A stretch of 64,000 nucleotides of DNA from Pseudoflavitalea rhizosphaerae (GCF_003991355.1 NZ_RCSU01000002.1:620001-684000), one strand, 5' to 3'. Positions 41,626 through 51,095 are shown, counted from the stretch's first letter. Translations and numbers: made by a program. Notes: generated by a model from the sequence alone, not told the origin.

Positions 41626-42585
41626 ATGCAATTGTCCATTCTCGACCAAACACTGGTGCATCCAGGTAGCACGGCCAGCCAGACCCTGCAGGATTGTATC
41701 AAGCTCGCCAAACTGGCGGAGCAATGGGGCTATCACCGATTCTGGGTTACAGAGCATCATGACTCTGCACAATTTGCCTGCGCTTCACCGGAAATCCTGA
41801 TGGCCAGGCTGGCGGCGGAGACGAGCTCAATACGGATTGGCGCCGGGGGGCTCTTGCTTCCCAATCATCCGGTAGAGCAGGTAGCGAATAATTTCAATAT
41901 GCTCCAAACCCTGTATCCCGGCCGTATAGACCTCGGGATTGGAAGGGGCGGCAGCGAATCAGCACTAATACGGCAATTGCTGAATCCCGCACATACATAT
42001 GATGCCGGGATTTACAAACAGAAAATCTTGTCATTATCGTTGCTGCTCCGGCAGCAAAAGAACGCTTCAGAACATTTGACAGCATTTCCTGAATGCTGGC
42101 TGCTGGGTTCAGGCACAACTACCTCAAGGCTGGCGGCGGAACTGGGCCTGCCCCTCTCCTATGCGCATTTCATTAACCCCGCCGATGGGCCATCCAATAT
42201 ACAGTTGTACCGAGATCATTTCTCCGCGAATGAAACAAATAATGCTAAGACCAGTATCGCAGTTTTTGTGATCTGCGCTGAAGATGAAACTAATCTGCAG
42301 CGATTACTCCGGGAGCTCGACTTCGGATTACTGCGATCGGAGAGAAAGAAACAAATGCCTGTATTGCCCGGAACTGCGCAGCAATATACATTCACCAACG
42401 AAGAAGAAATTCAGGTGCTAGAGAACCGGCAAAAAGCCATCTGGGGTTCACCAAAAACAATTTGCTGGCAACTGCAGGAATTCGCAGAAGGCTATGGGGT
42501 CGATGAACTGATCCTGCTTACACATACATCAGATCTGGATGATAAAATGAACATCTTCCGGTTGGTGGCTAAAGCCTGCCTGTAG
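41626..42585 (+). CDS. Luciferase-like flavin-dependent oxidoreductase (MsnO8-like LLM)
   Basis: 319 aa with the bacterial luciferase-like TIM-barrel pattern: 'LAEQWGYHRFWVTEHHDS' (about 31-48), 'RIGAGGLLLPNHPVEQVANNFNMLQTLYPGRIDLGIGRGGS' region (about 70-110), and 'WLLGSGTTTSRLAAELGLPLSYAH' later. The family uses reduced FMN and O2 for monooxygenation. It reads most like the MsnO8 group found in natural-product and general metabolism. The PhyH gene precedes it by 8 bases. It ends 8 bases from the convergent WD40-caspase gene with no visible terminator, marking the right edge of the locus. It could be a tailoring enzyme or unrelated; adjacency favours the former. Confidence 0.83.
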   Translation: MQLSILDQTLVHPGSTASQTLQDCIKLAKLAEQWGYHRFWVTEHHDSAQFACASPEILMARLAAETSSIRIGAGGLLLPNHPVEQVANNFNMLQTLYPGRIDLGIGRGGSESALIRQLLNPAHTYDAGIYKQKILSLSLLLRQQKNASEHLTAFPECWLLGSGTTTSRLAAELGLPLSYAHFINPADGPSNIQLYRDHFSANETNNAKTSIAVFVICAEDETNLQRLLRELDFGLLRSERKKQMPVLPGTAQQYTFTNEEEIQVLENRQKAIWGSPKTICWQLQEFAEGYGVDELILLTHTSDLDDKMNIFRLVAKACL

Positions 42586-42593
42586 ATTTGATT

Positions 42594-45500
42594 CTACCAG
42601 ATCATCCAGTCCGAATTCTTCATCTCTTGTCTTGTGGTTGGTCTTTGTATACCATTGGTGAGTTCTGTTACCCGGCGATAAACATATTCCTTTAACTGCC
42701 AAACTGAGGCGTGTGGTTGTTGTTGCAACAACTCAAGTATGGAATACGTAAAGATGCTGTGTTTGATTTCGTCCCATTCATTGGCTGTTTGTGTACCGCG
42801 TGAGGCAGAAAGAATGGTGGTGCCTGAACTCCTGCCCACATCGGGAAATATTTCCTGCATCAGTTCGAACACGGTTTTGGGCGCCATGGCTGTACCTTTC
42901 GACTGGTAGGATTCAGGCAGGTAAGCAATTGAACCTTCCTCTCCCATGTTCATATCTTCTTTGTCTACCTCACCTGAATGACAGGCATCGATGATCATCA
43001 GTTTTTGTCGCGGCGGAATATTATTGACCAGGGATTCGAGGGTGTCATATGGAATACCGCCTTTTTCAGGCATACTGAAATCGACATTATACGTAGGAAA
43101 AAAATAATCAAAATCGTTGCTTAACAGTCCATGGCCCGAGTAGGCAACAACCACAACATCGTTGATATCGGCCTTTAGCAGTTTCTTCTTAAGTTGATGA
43201 ATGGCGGACAGCGTCACGTTCTCATTAAACAGCGTGTCTATAACAATATGCCGGCTTCCATACTTCTCTTTTAACGCCCCGGCAAGTGCCCTGATATCCT
43301 TTACACTCCAGAGCAGATTGTTGCTGGTATCGGCAAATCGTTCTATGGCAACGCCTACAAAATAACATTTGCGGGACTTTGTTTTCTGTTCTCCGGGAAA
43401 TTTGCTGATCACAACTGATTTGCGTAGACTTTCCAATCCTTCTGCATTCATTGCAGAACCTTCAACCAGGTTAAATCCTTCTGAAAGTGACACCGTAATG
43501 GTAGTATCCAATATTCCTGATTTCAGGTGCTTCAGGGGAATGCCATTGTTATGCCAGAGCGGCACTTCATTGATCCAGATATTAAACCGGTCCAGCGGCA
43601 GGTGCTTATCTTCTACCCTTATGTGTAAATCCACTTTGGAGGGATATTGTTTGGTAGTAATGAATTCCTTTCCATTTACGAAATCGAATACAGGCAATGT
43701 TACCTTACGCTGGAGTGTAAGCGAATCGAATCCCTGGCGTCTGAGCCGTCGCAGGTAGGCTTCATAAAAAATTGTGATCAGTTTTTGGTTGGCAGAACCT
43801 GCAGCCTTCAATACCAGGTCTGGCCGATTGTATTTCAGATCGAGCTGCTCGAAGGATATCCAGTCCTGGTCCTTGCTGGTATAGTAAAGCATTCTCGAAG
43901 CAGTAGGTGTAGACCTGTAATAATGGGAAGGCAGCAGGGTCAAATAATCTTCATTGCCCAGCGCAAAAAAAGTATAGATCAGGCTACCGGTTTTCAGGTC
44001 CCATAGCTTACTCATGAAATCTGCGCCACAACTAACCATCAGGTTTCCGTCAGTGTAAAAATCAACCATGTGCACTCCGCCTTGATGGGCCTCCAGTGTA
44101 GTGATCAATTGAAGATTGCCTGCATCGCGGATCTGCATATACCCGTTTTCGGATATTACCACAAGAGTTTTACCATCCGGGCTGTAATAAGCTTTCTCGA
44201 GTTTCTCTCCAGGATGTTCTTCCCTGGTTATCAGGCTATCCTTCCGCCAGTCCCACAGTTCAATGTTTTTGCTGTTGACAAGCAGGAGTCGTTCACCAGT
44301 TGGCTCCAGCCTGCCTTCCTGTCCCCCATATCCCTGGCTTTTCGTATACAGTATCTTACCGGTAAGGGCATCTCCCACAAAACTGCTGCATCCGGTAGAA
44401 GTATAGAACAGTTTACCATCCGGAGTAAATTCAAAATGATCTATCTGACAATTATCCACGGGCACGGTGTACAATACATCGCCAGTCTTGGTGCTTCGCA
44501 CTTCAATTGATTTTCCGTGGAAATGGTAGAGATAAAATTGTGTACCATCCGGATTGAAATCTACTTCCCGCACTTCCGGGCCGGCTGCAATGCTCCAAAT
44601 GGATTTCCGGTTTACCAGGTCCCATAATTGTACAATGCCGTTATAATCCCGGGTGATGGCTTTGGAGCCATCTTTGCTGAAACAGGCATCGATCAGCAGG
44701 CTCTTATGGCCATTCATGGTCATCCAGGTTTCACCCGATGCCATATCAATGATCCTTGCTGTACTGTCCCAGCAGGAGGCAATGATCTTAGTGCCATCCG
44801 GGCTGAACGCAGGGCCTCCCCTGATATTCCAGACCGTTTTTTTCAGTTCCCCTTTTTTGCGGTCCCAAAGTTTAAGGCTTCCATCGTATGGGCATGTAAG
44901 GAGCGTATTTCCATCCGGGCTGAAGCGACTGGTCCAATTCGCATGTACATAACCGTTAAAGGTTAACAACCAGTCGCCGTTTGCCGCGTCAAAAGCATCC
45001 AGATGCCCCATAATCGTACCCGTTACAAATGACTTTCCGGTATTGCTGAAGATTATTTGTGAAAGGGATTCCCGTGGATAAACATGTGTGATCTTTTTAC
45101 CGGTGGCCATATCAAATACCGCTACGCCATTATCATCTCCCCCACCCAATGCAACTGATTTACCATCGGGGCTGATGGCAATAAGATCGGCTGTATGCGC
45201 AAGTTTCCGGATCTCGCGTCCGGTAGCAGCATCCCGGATGATGGTTTCATTGCGCCAGTTACCGGAAAGAATATATTTATCATCGGGGGTGAACGCGGCC
45301 GTCATTACCGCTCCGTCTGCATGTTTAAGATTAAGGTGCACTTTTCCTGTTGCCGTATTCCAGATAGTGAGTGCCGTATCAGAAGCTACTGCCACCTTGC
45401 TTCCGTCATTGCTGAAGATGGCGCCATTAACGTATGCCATCTTTCCTTGAAGGCGGTGACGTATCTTTTTAGTTTTCACATCCCATAGCTCCACTCCTCC

Positions 45501-46031
45501 ATGAGTTCCACAGGTAAGGACCAGTTTTTCATCAGGGCTGAATATTGCCGTTATCATATTGCCGTTACGTGCAGGAATGGTAAGCAGGGTTTTGCCGGTG
45601 AATGCATCAAAAAGTTCGGCATTAGATACACTGAAAGCCAGAATGGAAGAATCGCTTTGGGAGAAAACAGCGCCTCCGGGACTCCAGGATAGTTTTTTGG
45701 CGAGGCGAAGTTTACCGGTTCTTCTGTCGAATATCCTCACAGAGTCTTCCCGCGCAACACCTAAGATCCAATTCTCGTTGTGACTGAGCCTTGCAGAACC
45801 TACCTGCCCATTCATGCGGATATTGAGCCGCATGGCTCCTGTTTTGGCGTCCCAAACTTTGATGGTATTGTCGTTGGCGCCGGTTAACAGAAATTCCTGC
45901 TCCCTGCTTAATTGTATAGAACTTATATGGGCTGTATGCCCGATAGGAAGCATTAGTCTCAGCTCCTGTTCCTGGGCATAACTCCTGTCTAAAATCAATA
46001 CGATGGGAATCAGTAAGGCAAAGACTTTCAT
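42594..46031 (-). CDS. Exported WD40-repeat protein with C-terminal caspase-like protease
   Basis: 1145 aa. The start at 46031 gives a signal peptide ('MKVFALLIPIVLILDRSYAQEQ'); a longer frame to 46100 adds 23 residues before it. About a dozen or more WD40-type blades follow (roughly 25-700), with recurring 'LWD' and 'SPDGK' motifs, probably making two beta-propellers. The C-terminal part (about 890-1145) is a peptidase C14 (metacaspase-like) domain with the His-Cys pair H967 ('AYSGHG') and C1017 ('IDACHSGE'). A secreted or periplasmic location is implied by the signal peptide. It points towards the RiPP locus, but no direct link is shown. It could be a proteolytic processor, or an unrelated cell-envelope protease. 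Confidence 0.88.
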   Translation of the reverse strand: MKVFALLIPIVLILDRSYAQEQELRLMLPIGHTAHISSIQLSREQEFLLTGANDNTIKVWDAKTGAMRLNIRMNGQVGSARLSHNENWILGVAREDSVRIFDRRTGKLRLAKKLSWSPGGAVFSQSDSSILAFSVSNAELFDAFTGKTLLTIPARNGNMITAIFSPDEKLVLTCGTHGGVELWDVKTKKIRHRLQGKMAYVNGAIFSNDGSKVAVASDTALTIWNTATGKVHLNLKHADGAVMTAAFTPDDKYILSGNWRNETIIRDAATGREIRKLAHTADLIAISPDGKSVALGGGDDNGVAVFDMATGKKITHVYPRESLSQIIFSNTGKSFVTGTIMGHLDAFDAANGDWLLTFNGYVHANWTSRFSPDGNTLLTCPYDGSLKLWDRKKGELKKTVWNIRGGPAFSPDGTKIIASCWDSTARIIDMASGETWMTMNGHKSLLIDACFSKDGSKAITRDYNGIVQLWDLVNRKSIWSIAAGPEVREVDFNPDGTQFYLYHFHGKSIEVRSTKTGDVLYTVPVDNCQIDHFEFTPDGKLFYTSTGCSSFVGDALTGKILYTKSQGYGGQEGRLEPTGERLLLVNSKNIELWDWRKDSLITREEHPGEKLEKAYYSPDGKTLVVISENGYMQIRDAGNLQLITTLEAHQGGVHMVDFYTDGNLMVSCGADFMSKLWDLKTGSLIYTFFALGNEDYLTLLPSHYYRSTPTASRMLYYTSKDQDWISFEQLDLKYNRPDLVLKAAGSANQKLITIFYEAYLRRLRRQGFDSLTLQRKVTLPVFDFVNGKEFITTKQYPSKVDLHIRVEDKHLPLDRFNIWINEVPLWHNNGIPLKHLKSGILDTTITVSLSEGFNLVEGSAMNAEGLESLRKSVVISKFPGEQKTKSRKCYFVGVAIERFADTSNNLLWSVKDIRALAGALKEKYGSRHIVIDTLFNENVTLSAIHQLKKKLLKADINDVVVVAYSGHGLLSNDFDYFFPTYNVDFSMPEKGGIPYDTLESLVNNIPPRQKLMIIDACHSGEVDKEDMNMGEEGSIAYLPESYQSKGTAMAPKTVFELMQEIFPDVGRSSGTTILSASRGTQTANEWDEIKHSIFTYSILELLQQQPHASVWQLKEYVYRRVTELTNGIQRPTTRQEMKNSDWMIW

Positions 46032-46125
46032 CAAAAACTTTTTTGGGTTCGGGATCAACCACACTTTAGTACTTAAAGATAATACTCGCCACAACATCAT
46101 TTAGCAACCTGGCAAATATACGTCT

Positions 46126-46143
46126 CTCGCCAGAGGTAAGCGA
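46126..46143. repeat. Decayed half copy of the REP-like element
   Basis: CTCGCCAGAGGTAAGCGA differs at two of 18 positions from CTCGCCAGAGGCGAGCGA, the right arm of the elements at 7252-7360 and 58703-58806. No matching left arm is seen nearby. Confidence 0.55.
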
Positions 46144-46157
46144 AGGCAGCACCCTGC

Positions 46158-46189
46158 AAAAAAAGGGTGTACCTCCAATAGGCACACCC
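46158..46189 (-). terminator. Intrinsic terminator on the minus strand
   Basis: Read on the minus strand: a 10-base stem (46180-46189 with 46165-46174, including one G:U pair), a 5-base loop, then seven T's (46164-46158). The WD40-caspase gene begins downstream of it (start 46031), so it ends a separate short minus-strand transcript or shields that gene from read-through. Confidence 0.7.
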
Positions 46190-46382
46190 CAGTATTTCAC
46201 GAATACCACTAAAGGTTCAAAGCAATTACCGGAGAGCCGGTCTGCTAACCAAAGTATCAGCCAATGGCCGCCACAGTCATCTCATGGAAATGGATGCCTG
46301 CTGCCTCAAAACCTCAACCAGCGTACAGGATGCCTTACCCACATGAAAGACAGTGTACGTAAAAAATAAGATGATTTTTTAA
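46190..46382. other. Gene-free block between outward-facing terminators; small RNA or tiny ORF
   Basis: This 193-base block is bounded by a minus-strand terminator on its left and a plus-strand terminator on its right, as if transcripts leave it in both directions. On the plus strand there is a 32-codon ORF (ATG 46264, stop 46360-46362) ending 20 bases before the right terminator; its product is rich in Pro, Trp and Met and shows no known family. No tRNA, tmRNA, SRP, 6S or RNase P signature was recognised. Confidence 0.35.
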
Positions 46383-46414
46383 AGAGGGGCTCTCAGTTGA
46401 GAGCCCTCTTTTTT
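46383..46414 (+). terminator. Strong intrinsic terminator
   Basis: AGAGGGGCTCTCA and GAGAGCCCTCT pair around a short loop, followed by a run of T's. No annotated + strand gene ends just upstream; the nearest is the WD40-caspase gene on the other strand. Confidence 0.85.
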
Positions 46415-46544
46415 CCATTAATCTAATTAAGCATCACTAATCGGATTTTAGTGAGACCTAACGCTGCGATGCGGAAACCGAAGTTTGAAATGATTTATGT
46501 CAGGGAATCAGTAGTAGTTTATTATCGCAAATCTGAATCCTTGC

Positions 46545-46650
46545 GTACGAAGAAATGATCAGTATTATTCGTACTAAAATAAGTACATTTTCATTCTAAA
46601 AAAAGTAAATATCCTACTACTTGATTACCAAAGATTCTTTTTTAAAGTAC
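46545..46650. promoter_or_regulatory. Cluster of GTAC-centred inverted repeats before the HTH-like gene
   Basis: Four GTAC cores lie at 46545, 46571, 46583 and 46647. Several sit in inverted repeats: GTACGAA/TTCGTAC, GTACT/AGTAC, and AAGTA/TACTT. They precede the small HTH-like protein gene, which suggests an autoregulated operator region. It also contains AT-rich stretches fit for a promoter. Confidence 0.4.
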
Positions 46651-46701
46651 TAAACATACTTATATATGAATCAATCCGGCTGCTCTCAGTTTATTTGCGT
46701 C

Positions 46702-46986
46702 ATGAACAAGGAAAAGCAATTAAAGCAGATCCGTTCCATGATAGACAAAGGCGAGATCACGCTTTTCAAAGAGATATTCGACTACTATGATATCACTCCT
46801 ATCATTAATCATCTCCGCACCAATCACGCTACGCTCACAGGCTATATCAACAACGTAACCAGGATCCGTATTGGCAAGATCATCAGCATTGCCGAATACT
46901 TTGATGTTGACGAGAAAAAGATGATCAACCTCGTTCATAACCAGATATACGCCGACCGGAAAATAAAAAAGACGCGTAACAAATAG
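46702..46986 (+). CDS. Small HTH-like conserved Bacteroidota protein
   Basis: 94 aa from ATG 46702 ('MNKEKQLKQIRSMIDKGEI'). An upstream ATG at 46666 in the same frame would add 12 residues. The body ('LFKEIFDYYDITPIINHLRTNHATLTGYINNVTRIRIGKIISIAEYFDVDEKKMINLVHNQ') has the rhythm of an XRE-type helix-turn-helix: an HTH-like core, then 'IGKIISIAEYFDVD', then a Lys-rich tail. I could not confirm DNA binding from motif alone. It has a distinct AT-rich upstream region with repeated GTAC motifs, fitting a self-regulating transcription factor. Confidence 0.65.
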   Translation: MNKEKQLKQIRSMIDKGEITLFKEIFDYYDITPIINHLRTNHATLTGYINNVTRIRIGKIISIAEYFDVDEKKMINLVHNQIYADRKIKKTRNK

Positions 46987-47141
46987 CTTTGAAGTAAACA
47001 CAATCAGGCGGTTCAATAATACCAGATCACTAATTGTTGAAAGGAGAACACAAATATAAAATAGCCTCCACTTACATTTTACTGCAGAAAGGAAAAATCT
47101 TCCATAAAATTGACCGGAATCAAGGTCGATCACTTTTTCAA

Positions 47142-49565
47142 TTAGCTGCTGGCTTTCTTCGCAACTGGTTTCTTCTTCTTACCCAGCTGTGTGAAGTTAT
47201 ACCCGATGGTGATCCTGTAATTGCGGGTATTGGTGCTGCTCAGCGACTCGATATTGTAAGCAGGCGTTGTGGTGAAGCTGCGGTATTCCTGCTTTGCGAT
47301 CGGATCGATCATATTGAAAGTTAACACCAGTTTCTTCTTCAGCAGTTTTCGCTGCACACCGAAATTCATTCGCAGATTACTACGCACAGTTCCCTGCGGA
47401 TTTGCAAAGCGGTTGTATGTAATACCGGTGGTGATATTCCACTTATCGGTCGGCACAAAATTACCATTGAAATTGGATGTGAAAGTGCCACCGTTGATGA
47501 AGCTGGTATTCCTGCTGCTGTACTTGTTGAAAGTATAGCTGGCGCTCAGGTTCAGGCGGAGCGCTTTGGAGAAAGTGTATCCATTCCAGGTGCTGATCTC
47601 ATACTCTTCTCTCCCATCGATATTGTACCAGCTGGTGGTGGTTTTGTTGGTATCGTTCGGCGCAGGCAATCGCAACTGTGTAAAGATATCGCTCACCTTA
47701 TTGTAACCGAAGCTGAGGTTGAGAAAGTATTTGTCTGTTGATCTTCCGAATACCAGGTCGAAATTATGAGAAGTGGAAGGCAGCAGGTCCGGATTACCGA
47801 AGCGGATATTGTTGGTATCGGCAATGTCCACCGTAGGGTTCATATGATTGATGCCGGGCCTTCTGATACTCTTGCGGTAGCTGAGGTTCACGCTCAGCAC
47901 TTCTTCCCATTTCTTGCTCAGTCTGAAGAATGGCAACCAGGTGGAGTAATTGTTGTCTGCACTGGCTCCGTCTTTCAACTTGAAGCGCAGATCAGTATTT
48001 TCCAATGTGATGCCGCCGGTTACCGACAGGCTTTCTGAAAGCCGCTGCTTTACCGCCACACGGATATTGCTGACGCGCTGACGAAAATCGAAACTGTTGC
48101 TGAGATTGGTATTCGGCATCAGCTCTTTCACGGGTACACTGCGTAATCCATAAACATCCACATTGATATCATTCAAGCTATATATATAAGAACCGCCGGT
48201 ACTGATGGAGGTTTTCTTATTGGCTAGTTGCTTATCGTAATTCACCCTGGCATTATACCCCTTGTTGTGTGTTTCGTTGTATTGTAATTGTGTACTGTCT
48301 TTTCCCCTTTGTGAATAGTCCGGGTTGAGCGGGATCTCGTAGAAGGTTCTGTCGCTGTTGTTCCAGGCGGTATTTGTGCCTGCAATAAAGCGGAGCGACT
48401 CTCCCGGCTTCTTACCTTTACGCGTATACGTAAAATTGATCACCGGACTGATACTGCTACCTGCAGTAGCGATAGATCGCTGGCTGATCCGGTATACTTC
48501 ATGAAAGCGATTGATATTGGTGTATTCGTTATCGGATTTATTCCGGGTAATGGCCTGGCTATACGTTGCCTGTATATTGAAGAAGTTCCATTTGTCGAGC
48601 TCATAATCAATATTGAGCCTGGCGTTAGGACGGATGCCTTTGTTGAAACTCTTGCCTGCTGTTGCATAGTAGTTGGTGGAATCCTTTCTGAAGTTCTCGC
48701 GCAGGGAGTGGCTGTACCCGTCGAATTCATTGTAGGCGAATCCCATATTGAGGTTCACCGCCAGTCCTTTTTTCCTGTAGTTGATATTGCCGCTGGCGCC
48801 GTATTCACCGCGTGTACCCGCGGTAAGGGTAAGCCTTGCTCCCATCCCCACTTTACCTTTTTTGGTAACGATATTGATCACACCGCCCTGTTCATTGGCA
48901 TACTGCGGCGGCGGGTTGGTCATTACTTCGATCTTCTCGATCATACTGCCGGGAAGACTTTCCAGCAGGTCTGCCAGTTGTTGTGCATTCAGTTCAACGG
49001 GCTTATCGTCGATCAGTATTTTAGGTTCACGGCCTCTCACCACCAGTTTACCATCGGGGTCATTGGCTACCAGGGGAACGCTCTTCAGCAGTTCGGCAGC
49101 GTTGGAGCCCGCACTGAGCGCGGATTCGCCGGCATTGAAAGTGATATTGCCATCACGGCTCTGGATCAGGGGCTTCTCTGCATACACAACTACTTCTTCC
49201 AAAGCTGTATCTGTATTGGGTTTGAGCGTGAGATCGCTCATATTGAAATCATAGCGTTCGGCGCGGATCCAGATACTGTCAAGCGTCAGCGGGCGGAAAC
49301 CAATATAACTGATGGATAATTTATAATAACCAAAAGGGAGGCGCTCAAACTCGAAATTTCCGTTCTGGTCTGTACGTGTATTGCGAGTGGGGAGCAAATC
49401 ATTGAACGGCCGGAGTGATACAGATGCATCGGCAACAGCTTTCTGCAGGGTATCTATCACGTTGCCGGTGATCAGGCCGGGCGCGGATTTCGACTGCTTA
49501 TCCTGGCCGGAGGCAGATAAGGTTACCAGGAGCAGGCAGCAGCAAACAATTAGGAATGGTCTCAT
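47142..49565 (-). CDS. Outer membrane beta-barrel receptor (TonB-dependent-like)
   Basis: 807 aa. Start at ATG 49565 gives 'MRPFLIVCCCLLLVTLSASGQ' as signal peptide; ATG 49574 is three codons upstream. Residues about 30-110 are a carboxypeptidase-regulatory-like domain ('GLITGNVIDTLQKAVADASVSL'), followed by a plug-like domain ('LLKSVPLVANDPDGKLVVRGREPKILIDDKPVEL') and a long beta-barrel of alternating aromatic strands. The 'OMP_b-brl' layout is typical of Bacteroidota, and members act in uptake of large molecules or ions; the substrate is unknown. No TonB box is obvious. It has its own divergent promoter region opposite miaB and ends 155 bases from the HTH-like gene. Confidence 0.85.
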   Translation of the reverse strand: MRPFLIVCCCLLLVTLSASGQDKQSKSAPGLITGNVIDTLQKAVADASVSLRPFNDLLPTRNTRTDQNGNFEFERLPFGYYKLSISYIGFRPLTLDSIWIRAERYDFNMSDLTLKPNTDTALEEVVVYAEKPLIQSRDGNITFNAGESALSAGSNAAELLKSVPLVANDPDGKLVVRGREPKILIDDKPVELNAQQLADLLESLPGSMIEKIEVMTNPPPQYANEQGGVINIVTKKGKVGMGARLTLTAGTRGEYGASGNINYRKKGLAVNLNMGFAYNEFDGYSHSLRENFRKDSTNYYATAGKSFNKGIRPNARLNIDYELDKWNFFNIQATYSQAITRNKSDNEYTNINRFHEVYRISQRSIATAGSSISPVINFTYTRKGKKPGESLRFIAGTNTAWNNSDRTFYEIPLNPDYSQRGKDSTQLQYNETHNKGYNARVNYDKQLANKKTSISTGGSYIYSLNDINVDVYGLRSVPVKELMPNTNLSNSFDFRQRVSNIRVAVKQRLSESLSVTGGITLENTDLRFKLKDGASADNNYSTWLPFFRLSKKWEEVLSVNLSYRKSIRRPGINHMNPTVDIADTNNIRFGNPDLLPSTSHNFDLVFGRSTDKYFLNLSFGYNKVSDIFTQLRLPAPNDTNKTTTSWYNIDGREEYEISTWNGYTFSKALRLNLSASYTFNKYSSRNTSFINGGTFTSNFNGNFVPTDKWNITTGITYNRFANPQGTVRSNLRMNFGVQRKLLKKKLVLTFNMIDPIAKQEYRSFTTTPAYNIESLSSTNTRNYRITIGYNFTQLGKKKKPVAKKASS

Positions 49566-49581
49566 TAGGGGCATACACGCG

Positions 49582-49612
49582 TAAAGATAACGCAAACCCG
49601 TATACAGACAAA
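49582..49612 (-). promoter_or_regulatory. Bacteroidota promoter for the outer membrane receptor
   Basis: On the minus strand, -7 element TATCTTTA (49589-49582) differs from TAnnTTTG at the last base, and a TTG -33 element (49611-49609) lies 19 bases upstream, the expected spacing. The start codon at 49565 is 16 bases downstream. Confidence 0.6.
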
Positions 49613-49647
49613 CAACTGTCATCCTGTCATTTAACAGGACTTTTCCC

Positions 49648-49655
49648 TATCTTTG
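49648..49655 (+). promoter_or_regulatory. Bacteroidota -7 promoter element for miaB (TATCTTTG)
   Basis: Exact match to TAnnTTTG, 21 bases before the miaB ATG at 49677. No clear -33 TTG at the ideal spacing. Confidence 0.55.
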
Positions 49656-49676
49656 CCCCTTTAATTTCAGAATGCG

Positions 49677-51095
49677 ATGTTGGATTTCATTACCCAGAAG
49701 AAACATGACGAGAGCCGCCAGGGAGAAGCCTTTGCCCCTGAACAGGCTGGTGTGCAACAATTCAGCAAGAGATTTTATATAGAAAGTTATGGTTGCCAGA
49801 TGAATTTCGCGGACAGCGAAGTGGTGGCTTCCATTCTGCAGGAAGGCGGCTTCGGCGCTACCCGTAATTACGAGGAAGCCGATCTCATTCTCATCAATAC
49901 CTGTTCTATCCGCGAGAAGGCCGAACAAACCGTTCGCAAACGCCTGACCGATCTCCGCAAAGTGAAGCTGAACAGGCCCGGCGCGCTGATCGGCGTACTC
50001 GGCTGTATGGCAGAGCGTCTCAAATCGAAATTCCTCGAAGAAGAGAAACTGGTTGATATAGTAGTTGGCCCCGATGCCTATCGCACACTGCCTTCACTGA
50101 TCACTGAAGCAGAAGGCGGGCAGAAAGCTGTGAACGTGCTGCTCAGCCGCGAAGAAACTTATGCAGACATTGCGCCCGTGCGCCTCGGCGGCGACGGTGT
50201 TTCCGCATTCGTAAGCATCATGCGCGGCTGTAACAATATGTGCTCCTTCTGCGTGGTGCCTTTCACCAGGGGAAGGGAAAGAAGCCGGGATGCCATCAGC
50301 ATCGTAAACGAATGCCAGGTATTATTTGATGAAGGATATAAAGAAGTGACCTTATTGGGACAGAATGTAGACAGTTACTATTGGGTGGATGAATCCACCG
50401 ACACGATGGTAAACTTTGCGCAGCTGCTGGAAAAAGTGGCGCTGATCAGTCCACTGCTCCGCGTTCGGTTCTCGACTTCACATCCGAAAGATATCACAGA
50501 TGAAGTGCTGCATACCATGGCGAAGTACGAGAACATCTGCAAGTACATACATCTTCCCGTTCAAAGCGGCTCCACACGTGTGTTACAGCTGATGAACCGC
50601 ACCTATACCCGCGAATGGTATATTGCAAAAGTAGACAGGATCCGTTCCATCATACCGGACTGTGGCATCAGCTCCGATATCATTGCAGGTTTCTGTACCG
50701 AAACCGAAGAAGAGCACCAGGAAACCATGAGCCTGATGGAATACAGCAAATATGACCTGAGCTATATGTTCTTTTACAGTGAAAGGCCCGGCACCCTTGC
50801 TGCCCGCCGCTATGAAGATGATATTCCTGAAGACGTGAAGAAGAGAAGACTGGAAGAGATCGTGCATCTACAAAATAAGCTCAGTCATGAAAGCAATCAG
50901 CGCGACCTGGGCAAAACGTTCAAGGTGCTGATCGAAGGCGACAGTAAGAAAAGTGGGAACGACTGGAAAGGCAGGAACAGTCAGAACAAAATGTTGGTTT
51001 TTCCCAAAGGCGATCATAAAGTGAACAAAGGCGATTATGTGATGGTTAAAGTCACAGATTGCACCAAAGCCACGCTGCTGGGAGAGATCGTATAA
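49677..51095 (+). CDS. miaB: tRNA methylthiotransferase MiaB
   Basis: 472 aa. It makes 2-methylthio-N6-isopentenyladenosine at position 37 of tRNAs. The N-terminal UPF0004 domain has '[11 protein letters not shown]', '[11 protein letters not shown]' and '[10 protein letters not shown]', whose three Cys hold the auxiliary 4Fe-4S cluster. The radical SAM motif is '[16 protein letters not shown]', and a C-terminal TRAM domain ('[26 protein letters not shown]') ends the protein. Order and length match MiaB closely. It is followed 37 bases later by the sigma-54 activator gene. Confidence 0.95.
   Translation: MLDFITQKKHDESRQGEAFAPEQAGVQQFSKRFYIESYGCQMNFADSEVVASILQEGGFGATRNYEEADLILINTCSIREKAEQTVRKRLTDLRKVKLNRPGALIGVLGCMAERLKSKFLEEEKLVDIVVGPDAYRTLPSLITEAEGGQKAVNVLLSREETYADIAPVRLGGDGVSAFVSIMRGCNNMCSFCVVPFTRGRERSRDAISIVNECQVLFDEGYKEVTLLGQNVDSYYWVDESTDTMVNFAQLLEKVALISPLLRVRFSTSHPKDITDEVLHTMAKYENICKYIHLPVQSGSTRVLQLMNRTYTREWYIAKVDRIRSIIPDCGISSDIIAGFCTETEEEHQETMSLMEYSKYDLSYMFFYSERPGTLAARRYEDDIPEDVKKRRLEEIVHLQNKLSHESNQRDLGKTFKVLIEGDSKKSGNDWKGRNSQNKMLVFPKGDHKVNKGDYVMVKVTDCTKATLLGEIV

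Noticed and set aside
42594-46031. WD40-caspase protein as a cytosolic phage-defence effector
   Set aside because: The N-terminus is a clear signal peptide, and no other defence genes lie next to it.
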